DNA from: an uncultured Prevotella sp.
GTDB taxonomy: Bacteria > Bacteroidota > Bacteroidia > Bacteroidales > Bacteroidaceae
Reading direction: 5' to 3'
Assembly (NCBI GenBank): GCA_946625715.1
Contig: CAMOTK010000071.1
Location: 1 to 9,204, forward strand
Length of the DNA: 9,204 bases
Below the pieces are notes generated by a model that worked only from the letters and a program-made list of their open reading frames with translations, was not told the origin of the DNA and ran no database searches. The translations under genes were made by a program, and so were the position numbers. Shown one piece after another: positions 1 through 5,647 of this stretch (positions are counted from its first letter, which is position 1; each line of letters starts with the position of its first letter).

Positions 1-140
1 TGCAGCAGGTGGGCTATACGCTCGACGACATTATTATCTGGGATAGACAGAAAGAGTACAACAACATGCGTCCATTGGGCTATCCCTATAAGTTCAGAAT
101 CAACAAAGTTCACGAATATCTCCTCATTTTCACGAAATAA
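1..140 (+). CDS. DNA amino-methyltransferase, C-terminal end (partial)
   Basis: Only the last 45 codons are present. The frame opens at base 3 and ends at TAA 138-140; the rest lies left of the window. The peptide contains DDIIIWDR, then YNNMRPLGYPYKF, then NKVHEYLLIF just before the stop. From family knowledge, a tryptophan-containing strand followed by a basic, proline-rich loop and an HEYxLxF strand is the motif VIII region of N6-adenine/N4-cytosine DNA methyltransferases. Its position at the extreme C-terminus suggests a class in which the SAM-binding motif lies upstream. The enzyme would methylate the host's copies of the recognition site using S-adenosylmethionine, protecting them from the nuclease encoded two genes downstream. 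The next gene starts one base after this stop, which supports one operon. The catalytic DPPY-type motif and the target base cannot be seen here. A solitary methyltransferase is possible, but the neighbours argue for restriction-modification. Confidence 0.8.
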   Translation, partial: QQVGYTLDDIIIWDRQKEYNNMRPLGYPYKFRINKVHEYLLIFTK

Positions 141-141
141 C

Positions 142-1032
142 ATGACTAATGAATTTGCCTATCTTCTTGGAATGATTCTCGGCAATGGAGAGATTGTCAG
201 AGACAATCAGAATACCCAGATTAATATTGACATCCCTCACAAAAAGCTGGAAACAGACAGCTGTCGCGACATCGACATCTATGTGAAAGCCAGTTTGGTC
301 GACATCAATAGGGTCTTGTCCAGATTGGCATCTACCAATTTTGATATTAATACAGGTCGCAAGTCTACGATTTTCAGTTTTCAGAAAAACAACAACGACT
401 ATCTTATCCAAGAAATCCTGCGGCTGACAGGTAACGTCTTCAAGCACGACTATATGCGCATGGATGCCAGCCTGTTTACCATGCCTGCAGACTGTAAGCG
501 AATGCTCCTAAAAGGCATTGCCGACGTGACTGGATATATTCGTCGTTCAAACTACGCTTTTGCAAACAGATATGAGCACAGAGCCTATATTGAGATTCCT
601 GCTAACTGGTACATGGTCGTTGATATCTGCAACATGCTCAAAGACGTAGATGTGCCAGTGCAAACCATCGACTGGGCGCATCCCAACATGAGGGACGGGC
701 TATTGAAGAAATACAAGAGTGGGCAAGTGAACTTCTGGAAAAAAGAGCATCAGATAAAAATCTTTGCCAATGAATTTTTGAAGATAGGATTTAATATCAA
801 GCATAAAAACGATGCCTTGCAACGTTTGGCTGACGAAGAAATTAAGGGCTTTTCTGACGCTGGGCGCGATATATCAGTTACCCACCACTTCTATTGGGAA
901 AAGTCGCCTCGGAAAGGCAAGGTGAAGCCACCACATCCTGGTGAGAACGATGCTTTCATTCCTGAAGAAATACGTGGTCAGCACTTTAATTCATGGACGG
1001 AAATAGCCCGAAAACTTGGTTATCATGAATAA
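142..1032 (+). CDS. LAGLIDADG-fold protein with both catalytic acids replaced; putative DNA-recognition component of an R-M system
   Basis: This 296-aa protein has two LAGLIDADG-like motifs about 115 residues apart, as in monomeric homing endonucleases: LLGMILGNG at residues 8-16 and LKGIADVTG at 123-131. The helix-packing glycines (G10, G16, G125, G131) are kept. The eighth position, normally the metal-binding Asp or Glu that does the cutting, is N15 in the first motif and T130 in the second. Each motif is followed by strands with alternating polar residues, as expected for the DNA-binding saddle. Residues about 245-296 form an extra basic, proline-containing tail (SPRKGKVKPPHPGEN, then EEIRGQHFNSWTEIARKLG) outside the usual fold. 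The ATG lies one base after the methyltransferase stop, and the last 8 bases overlap the downstream nuclease start. I infer a non-cleaving, sequence-specific DNA-binding protein serving the neighbouring nuclease or methyltransferase. Alternatives are a free-standing homing endonuclease with an atypical site or a regulator. The fold is fairly sure; the role is not. Confidence 0.72.
   Translation: MTNEFAYLLGMILGNGEIVRDNQNTQINIDIPHKKLETDSCRDIDIYVKASLVDINRVLSRLASTNFDINTGRKSTIFSFQKNNNDYLIQEILRLTGNVFKHDYMRMDASLFTMPADCKRMLLKGIADVTGYIRRSNYAFANRYEHRAYIEIPANWYMVVDICNMLKDVDVPVQTIDWAHPNMRDGLLKKYKSGQVNFWKKEHQIKIFANEFLKIGFNIKHKNDALQRLADEEIKGFSDAGRDISVTHHFYWEKSPRKGKVKPPHPGENDAFIPEEIRGQHFNSWTEIARKLGYHE
1025..1032 (+). 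other. Eight-base stop/start overlap between LAGLIDADG-like and nuclease genes
   Basis: The ATG of the nuclease gene at 1025-1027 lies inside the last codons of the LAGLIDADG-like gene, whose TAA is at 1030-1032. No Shine-Dalgarno-like purine tract precedes it. Such an overlap is typical of translational coupling, which would keep the two products in a fixed ratio. The nuclease frame also opens at an in-frame TTG at 1016, which would add three residues. I prefer the ATG. Confidence 0.7.
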
Positions 1033-1516
1033 TGTTCTCAAAGAAAAAGACCTCTATGAGCCCATGCGTCTGTGGCTACATCAGTTTTTGTCCGACAGGT
1101 ACAAGAACAAAGAAATAATTACCATCGACTGCCACACAGAGAAACTCTACAAAGTGCTGCACCAATACGATGTCAGCATTGAGCAGGCCATAGGCCTGGA
1201 TATAGAGATAGATGTGCTGGGCATTGTGAAAACAGGAAAGGAGAACTTACTGTTTTTCATCGAGGCCAAGAAAACGGACCTAACCATCCGCGACCTTGGG
1301 CAGTTGTGGGCCTACTGTAAACTTGTCAATCCCGAAATGGCCTTTCTGTTCTCGTCGAAAGGCATCGGATGCTTCGACAAAATCCTCAATGTCTACCATC
1401 GGCAGGATATGCTGGAGTACTTTAGGGACAAGCGACTTACCAAAGCCATGCACATAGCCAAATGGGATATCAGTAGCAACATGCCCGATTTGCTGGGCAT
1501 GATACCCACTCTTTAG
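1025..1516 (+). CDS. Small PD-(D/E)XK restriction-type endonuclease
   Basis: The product is 163 aa when read from the ATG. It begins with a helix, KDLYEPMRLWLHQFL, of the type often found at the start of restriction endonuclease folds, with E12 as a possible active-site helix glutamate. The core motif is visible: D63 in DIEIDVLG, then a turn, then FFIEAKK with E80 and K82, giving D-x16-E-x-K. This is followed by a helix, RDLGQLWAYCKL, and a strand, MAFLFSS, the usual order in PD-(D/E)XK folds. Such enzymes cut DNA phosphodiesters with Mg2+. At 163 aa it is short for an autonomous Type II enzyme and has no obvious separate target-recognition domain. That fits a model in which the overlapping upstream LAGLIDADG-like protein supplies specificity. 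There is no signal peptide, so it is cytoplasmic. A minimal self-sufficient restriction enzyme or a repair-type nuclease are alternatives. The nuclease fold is well supported; the partnership is inferred. Confidence 0.75.
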   Translation: MNNVLKEKDLYEPMRLWLHQFLSDRYKNKEIITIDCHTEKLYKVLHQYDVSIEQAIGLDIEIDVLGIVKTGKENLLFFIEAKKTDLTIRDLGQLWAYCKLVNPEMAFLFSSKGIGCFDKILNVYHRQDMLEYFRDKRLTKAMHIAKWDISSNMPDLLGMIPTL

Positions 1517-1524
1517 CTCGTTTC

Positions 1525-2061
1525 TTAGTCCTCGCTGATTATTTTGGTGAGCTCGTCGAGCGATGAGGCTACTTTGATGTAGGTGCGCCAGGGGCGGCGG
1601 GTCATGCCGCGGGCTTCGAGGTCGTCGAGCAGGGCGATGAGCGACGACCAGTAGCCCTTCATGTTGTAGAGAACGACGGGCTTCTGGTGGTAGCCGATGG
1701 TGGCCGATGCGGCAATGGTGAAAATTTCATCGAGCGTGCCGATGCCGCCGGGCAAGGCGATGAAAAGGTCGCTCTGGGCTTCCATGAGCGCTTTGCGGTC
1801 GTTGAGGTTGTCGCAGGGAATCTCCACGTCGACAAACGCCGACGTGCGACCGCTCTTCTCTACGATGGTGGGAATGACACCGATGGTGTGGCCGCCAGCA
1901 GCTTTCGTGGCACGTGCCACGCACTCCATCAGTCCTTGGTTGACGCCGCCATACACGATGTTATGGCCTTGGGCAGCCGCCCAGCGCCCCAAATTCTCCG
2001 TGAGCACGAAGAATTCGGGGTCAATCTGTTGGTTGGCGGAGCAAAATATGCAAATGTTCAT
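1525..2061 (-). CDS. LOG family (TIGR00730) Rossmann-fold phosphoribohydrolase
   Basis: This 178-aa cytoplasmic protein is about the usual family length. It begins MNICIFCSAN, the first Rossmann strand of the family, and has YGGVNQGLM at residues 37-45 (variant of the more common GGGxxGLMG), NDRKALM with R89 and K90, and the signature PGGIGTLDE at 104-112, which includes the catalytic glutamate E112. LOG proteins hydrolyse N6-substituted adenosine 5'-monophosphates or related nucleoside monophosphates to free base and ribose 5-phosphate. Many bacterial members are annotated as putative lysine decarboxylases, a legacy name without support. The start lies 9 bases after the stop of the isomerase-like gene, so it is probably the last gene of the right-to-left operon. 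Its stop is 8 bases from that of the convergent nuclease gene. Its link to the glycan genes is positional only. The family assignment is secure; the physiological substrate is unknown. Confidence 0.92.
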   Translation of the reverse strand: MNICIFCSANQQIDPEFFVLTENLGRWAAAQGHNIVYGGVNQGLMECVARATKAAGGHTIGVIPTIVEKSGRTSAFVDVEIPCDNLNDRKALMEAQSDLFIALPGGIGTLDEIFTIAASATIGYHQKPVVLYNMKGYWSSLIALLDDLEARGMTRRPWRTYIKVASSLDELTKIISED

Positions 2062-2070
2062 GTGTGTGGT

Positions 2071-2961
2071 CTAATCTTCCTTCTGAAACACTTCCTTCAG
2101 GTAGCGCACGTTGGTACCGAAGTTGCCGCGCACGTCGCGCACCTTCTTGGCGTCGCGCGAGCGCTCAACAACGAGCCAGCCGCGGTACTTGATGTCGTCG
2201 AGGGCACGCTTCACCTCGTGCATGTTGATGCGCGGGTCGCGGTCGAGGGTGACGCTGTCGGTCAGCGAGGCGTGCACCTGTGCGATGCGCTTGCGGCCCA
2301 GGTACTTAATCTCGGCCACGGGGTCGCGGTGGTTGTCGACGGCATCCTGCAGGTTGTAGTAGAGCTTGATGCCCTTCGACTTCACTTCCTTCAGGAGCTT
2401 GGCGCTCTCCTTGGCGTCGAGGGCGGTGCGGATAGCGATGACGCAGTCTTCGTCCTTGGCCATCTCGCCGATGACGTGCAGGCGCTTCACGAGCTCCTTG
2501 CGCTCAGGCGTGCCGGCCTTCTCCCATTCATGACCGCTGCCACCGAGGGGCAGGAAGGCCACCTTCACGTCGAACATATCCATCGTGTTCAGACAGTCCT
2601 TGATGAGGTCTTTGTAGTTGTCGCGCTTCAGCAGGTTCTGGGCGAAGAAGCCCGACATGGCAATCGACGACACCTCGATGCCCGTCTCCTTCAGCGTCTT
2701 CTTGAACTTCTCTTCCTCTTCCTCGTTGTCGCGCAGCTTGTTCTCGAAGAGCACGCGCTTGCCGAGTGGTCCCATGTCGAGCTCCACACCGTCGGCACCA
2801 ATCTCCTTGGCCAGTGTGATGGCGCCCGGACGCTGGCGCTTGAGCATCATCCAGTCACAGGCTGACACCTTGTAGCGGTGCTGGCAGAATGCTTCTACGG
2901 GGCACATGAGCAGTGCCACGAGACCGATGAATACGGCTTTCTTCATGTTGATAGTCTTCAT
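2071..2961 (-). CDS. Secreted sugar phosphate isomerase/epimerase-like TIM-barrel protein, probably with altered metal site
   Basis: The product is 296 aa. The first 26 or so residues form a signal peptide (charged start, hydrophobic FIGLVALLM, then VEAFCQ), so it probably acts in the periplasm or at the cell surface, unlike cytoplasmic isomerases. A second Met at residue 6 gives an equally good signal-peptide start. The mature part matches the xylose-isomerase-like/AP-endonuclease-2 TIM barrel: GADGVELDMG (54-64), a mid-barrel strand CVIAIRTALDAKES (173-186), IKLYYNLQDA (198-207), RIAQVHASL (225-233) and GWLVVERS (261-268). In active family members the central metal is usually held by Glu, Asp, His and Glu at such strand ends. 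Here H230 and E266 remain, but the second-quarter positions read R178-T179 and N203. That suggests a changed or lost metal site, but placing the ligands by eye is uncertain. It lies 31 bases after the GH2 stop, in the same operon. It may isomerise, epimerise or only bind a released sugar. Confidence 0.8.
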   Translation of the reverse strand: MKTINMKKAVFIGLVALLMCPVEAFCQHRYKVSACDWMMLKRQRPGAITLAKEIGADGVELDMGPLGKRVLFENKLRDNEEEEEKFKKTLKETGIEVSSIAMSGFFAQNLLKRDNYKDLIKDCLNTMDMFDVKVAFLPLGGSGHEWEKAGTPERKELVKRLHVIGEMAKDEDCVIAIRTALDAKESAKLLKEVKSKGIKLYYNLQDAVDNHRDPVAEIKYLGRKRIAQVHASLTDSVTLDRDPRINMHEVKRALDDIKYRGWLVVERSRDAKKVRDVRGNFGTNVRYLKEVFQKED

Positions 2962-2992
2962 TTTGTTTTAAGTTTTAATGGTTGTCAGTCGT

Positions 2993-5635
2993 TTACTTTT
3001 GGATGCCGAAGTCGGCCTGTTGTGCTTCCACTTCCTGAAGCATCTTGGCCTTCTGTTCGTCTGTAAAATCGACGTTTTTTGAGGTACCAAGTTTAACATT
3101 TGAACCATTTTTAACGGTTGTCTCTGTGAAAATCATGGGCAGCGGGGCCGCTACGCTCTCAATCTCAAGGTCGGCAGGGGTGGGCGCATGGGTGCCGGGA
3201 TACTGCACTTCGGCATGTATCTTAATCTTGCCCGCGCGGCGCGTAGAGCGGATGAGCACGGGTGCCGAGCCCCATTCCACCGCCCGCGGATTGGCACCGA
3301 TGGTGGCATCGCCGATAATCTCGCCCTCGCCCTCGACGGTGAAGCGGATGTTCTCTTTGGCCAGACGGCGCACGTGGCCGCTGTCGTCGGTCACCTCGCA
3401 CACCACGACGATGAAGTCGCTGCCGTCGGCCACGAGCTTGTGGCCCATCTCATCTGCGTAAAGGCGCAGCTTGGTGCTGCGGCGCGACGGCATCTTCTCC
3501 TCGCGGCACACCACCTTGCCGTCGACAATGCCCTCGGCCACCATCTTCACTTTCTGCCATGCACGCTGCGTGTAGCTGTAGTTGCGCGCTTCCCAGAAGT
3601 CCCACGCCTTGGCAAACACCACGGGGCGCGACGGAGCGTGACCCTCGGCATGGCTTACGGGCAGCGTCCACGAGTGGGCGCCATCGTACATCGTCAGGCG
3701 CACGGAGTCGCAGTTGCTGAACACGGTGACGTCGGGCTCGGAGAACTGCGTCATCTCGTGGGCGATATGCACCATGGGCTGTTCGGTCAGCGTAGATTCA
3801 AACATCCAGAAAGCAGTCTTCTTCTGGCGGAAGGCGTCGTAGATGCCGCCCCAGTAGGGGTCGGGGTGATAGCCGCGCTGGTGGTCGAACGGGTGCCACT
3901 GGCAACCGCCAATGAACTGGCCCGTGGTGTGATAGAGCTCATCGGTGGTCTTGGCCAGCGAGTAGGCCTGTGTGAGCATGGGCCGCTCGCCCCATGAGCG
4001 CGAGGCGCGGTTGAGGTTGTTGTGGGCATACCAGTCGTCGACATATTCGCCGAACTCACGCGTGAAGATAGGTTGGCAGGGTGCCTTCTGCCCATTGTCT
4101 GTTGGCCATTGGCCGCCGGCAATCTTGAAGTCGTCGCCCGGCCATCCGTAGACCACGTCGTAGTTTTCGGCCACGCCAGCCGAGTGGACGTCGGCAGCAG
4201 CTACGGGGCGATAGGGGTAGGGATATTCGTCGCGCGTAATCTGCAGTGCCTTCAGTGCAAATGCCTCGGGATAGCGCGTCTCGTTGAGGATAGGCTCCCA
4301 CATCAGCACGCAGGGGTGGTTGCGGTCGCGGCGGATAATCTGGCGCGTGTTCTCATGCACCTTCTCGTCCCAGCCCTCAGCCTTGTTCCAGTACTGCCAG
4401 CCGGGCGTGGCCACAATGATGAAGAGGCCCAGTTCGTCGCAGGCATCCATGAACGACGGGTCCTGCGGGTAGTGGGCGGTGCGGATAATCGTGAAACCGG
4501 CATCGCGCAGGCGCTTGGCATCGCGCCACTGCTGCGAGTTGGGCAGGGCGTTGCCCACGTAGGCAAAGTCCTGGTGGCGGTTGGCACCCACGAGCTGCTG
4601 GTACTTGCGGCCGTTTAGGTAGAAACCAGGTTGACGGCCCTGCGCGTCGTCGGTGCGCACGAACTCAAACGAGCGGATGCCTATGCGTGTGATGCCGCCG
4701 TCGAGCGGCTGTTTGCCGTCGGTGAGCTGCGTCTTCAGACTGTAGAGATTGGGCGTCTCGGGCGACCAGAGGCGCGGCTGCTTCACCTTCAGGCGCTGCA
4801 CTACCGTCTTCGTCTCGCCGGCCGCGAGCTTCACCTTGCTGCTCTGGCGTCCCACGCCGTCGAGCACGTTGCTCACGGTGATGGTGCGCTGGCGGTTGTC
4901 GCTGTTCTTCACCTCGGTGTTGACGATGACCGTAGCTTCGCGCTCAGAGATGTTCTCGTAGTGCACAAACACACCGCCGCCAGCCACACGTCCGGCCTCG
5001 TTGGCATCGGTGATGGCCACCTTCTGCTTGGCAATGAGCCACACGTCGCGGTAGATGCCGCCGTGGTAGGCGAAGTCGAGGGTGTACTGCGGCTTGCCCG
5101 GGGGATAGGTCTTGTCGTTGCTGTTGTCGGTCTTGACGGCAATGACGCACTCGACGCCCGACTGACAGCCCAGCTGGGTGAGGTTGATGGTGATGGGCAG
5201 GTAGCCGCCCTCGTGCTCCTTCACCTGACGGCCGTTGACGTAAAACGTCTGTTTGCCCATGATGGCCTCGAAGTGGAGCGTCACGTCGCGGCCGAGCGTC
5301 TCTTTAGGCAGCGTGAAGTGCTTGCGGTACCACGCCACGCCTTGGTAGTTGCGACAGCCACTGGCCTCGGCAGGCACAAGCTGTACGGTGTGGGGCGTGC
5401 TCACCACCGTCCAGGCGGCATCGTCGTAGTCCTTGGCCTCGGCGCCCTGGGCGTCGCCAAGCAGGAAGCGCCAGCCGGGGTTGAAGTCGTAGACCTGTCG
5501 GCCTGAACCTTCGTAGGGGTAGAAGCCAGCAATGGAAGAAGCCCCCCTCTGGTCCCCCCCAAGGGGGGATGCTGATGAGGCGGTGAGGAATGTGAGGGTA
5601 AGAATGAGGGTGGTTACTATGGTTTTTCTTTTCAT
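2993..5635 (-). CDS. Secreted glycoside hydrolase family 2 enzyme (beta-galactosidase/beta-glucuronidase type)
   Basis: This 880-aa protein has a signal peptide (residues 1-22) followed by the usual GH2 order. A jelly-roll sugar-binding domain covers about 45-205 (FNPGWRFLLGD, VAWYRKHFTLP, FYVNGRQV, GGIYRDVWL). An immunoglobulin-like domain follows at about 206-325. The catalytic TIM barrel starts near 335 (GANRHQDF, IIRTAHYPQDPSFMDACDELGL). The likely acid/base is E452 in MWEPILNE and the likely nucleophile is E527 in FTREFGEY, both where GH2 retaining enzymes have them. After the barrel there is a C-terminal beta-rich region, with an Ig-like domain near 730-830 (VTDDSGHVRRLAKENIRF) and a charged tail. 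Family members release beta-linked galactose, glucuronic acid, mannose or alpha-L-arabinopyranose, and the choice cannot be made here. It starts 12 bases after the esterase stop. Residues about 23-34, just after the signal peptide, are encoded by a GC-rich palindromic repeat. A short insertion, GGQWPTDNGQ (507-516), precedes the nucleophile strand. Confidence 0.93.
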   Translation of the reverse strand: MKRKTIVTTLILTLTFLTASSASPLGGDQRGASSIAGFYPYEGSGRQVYDFNPGWRFLLGDAQGAEAKDYDDAAWTVVSTPHTVQLVPAEASGCRNYQGVAWYRKHFTLPKETLGRDVTLHFEAIMGKQTFYVNGRQVKEHEGGYLPITINLTQLGCQSGVECVIAVKTDNSNDKTYPPGKPQYTLDFAYHGGIYRDVWLIAKQKVAITDANEAGRVAGGGVFVHYENISEREATVIVNTEVKNSDNRQRTITVSNVLDGVGRQSSKVKLAAGETKTVVQRLKVKQPRLWSPETPNLYSLKTQLTDGKQPLDGGITRIGIRSFEFVRTDDAQGRQPGFYLNGRKYQQLVGANRHQDFAYVGNALPNSQQWRDAKRLRDAGFTIIRTAHYPQDPSFMDACDELGLFIIVATPGWQYWNKAEGWDEKVHENTRQIIRRDRNHPCVLMWEPILNETRYPEAFALKALQITRDEYPYPYRPVAAADVHSAGVAENYDVVYGWPGDDFKIAGGQWPTDNGQKAPCQPIFTREFGEYVDDWYAHNNLNRASRSWGERPMLTQAYSLAKTTDELYHTTGQFIGGCQWHPFDHQRGYHPDPYWGGIYDAFRQKKTAFWMFESTLTEQPMVHIAHEMTQFSEPDVTVFSNCDSVRLTMYDGAHSWTLPVSHAEGHAPSRPVVFAKAWDFWEARNYSYTQRAWQKVKMVAEGIVDGKVVCREEKMPSRRSTKLRLYADEMGHKLVADGSDFIVVVCEVTDDSGHVRRLAKENIRFTVEGEGEIIGDATIGANPRAVEWGSAPVLIRSTRRAGKIKIHAEVQYPGTHAPTPADLEIESVAAPLPMIFTETTVKNGSNVKLGTSKNVDFTDEQKAKMLQEVEAQQADFGIQK
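5541..5570 (-). repeat. GC-rich palindromic element, copy A (in GH2 N-terminus)
   Basis: On the + strand this contains C7 (5554-5560), AA, then G6 (5563-5568), an inverted repeat flanked by another C-rich run at 5542-5547. Read on the coding strand it follows the pattern of copy C: CCCC, a short spacer, a G-rich arm, and GGGGGGCTTC at the end. It is translated in frame as SPLGGDQRGAS immediately after the signal peptide of the GH2 gene, where extra residues are likely to be tolerated. The C7 and G6 runs could also slip and shift the frame. Confidence 0.6.
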
Positions 5636-5647
5636 ATGACTGATGAG

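Noticed and set aside
130..447. Open frame of 105 codons on the - strand opposite the LAGLIDADG-like gene
   Set aside because: The + strand frame has clear family motifs and fits the operon. The reverse frame has none.
142..1032. LAGLIDADG-like gene as an intein or intron-encoded homing endonuclease interrupting the methyltransferase
   Set aside because: The methyltransferase frame ends naturally with its HEYLLIF strand and a stop before this gene. There are no intein splice motifs and no split host gene downstream.
1516..1570. Possible bidirectional terminator between the convergent nuclease and LOG genes
   Set aside because: Only weak self-complementarity (GAGCTCGTCGAGC) and no stem followed by a T-run on either strand.
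1687..2865. A long open frame of 392 codons on the + strand opposite the LOG and isomerase genes
   Set aside because: It crosses two well-supported genes on the other strand, is rich in Val, Ala, His and Leu as expected from the complement of GC-rich codons, and shows no motif of its own.
2962..2992. Possible Bacteroidetes promoter before the isomerase-like gene
   Set aside because: The AT-rich 31-base gap has no TAnnTTTG-like -7 box in the correct direction with a -33 TTG. Ordinary co-transcription is simpler.
4631..5506. Open frame of 291 codons on the + strand inside the GH2 gene, with similar ones at 3188-3997, 5744-6544 and 7286-8098
   Set aside because: All lie opposite strongly recognisable GH2, esterase or GH106 coding sequence and have the same low-complexity Val/Ala/His/Leu composition. 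They are shadows of the real genes.
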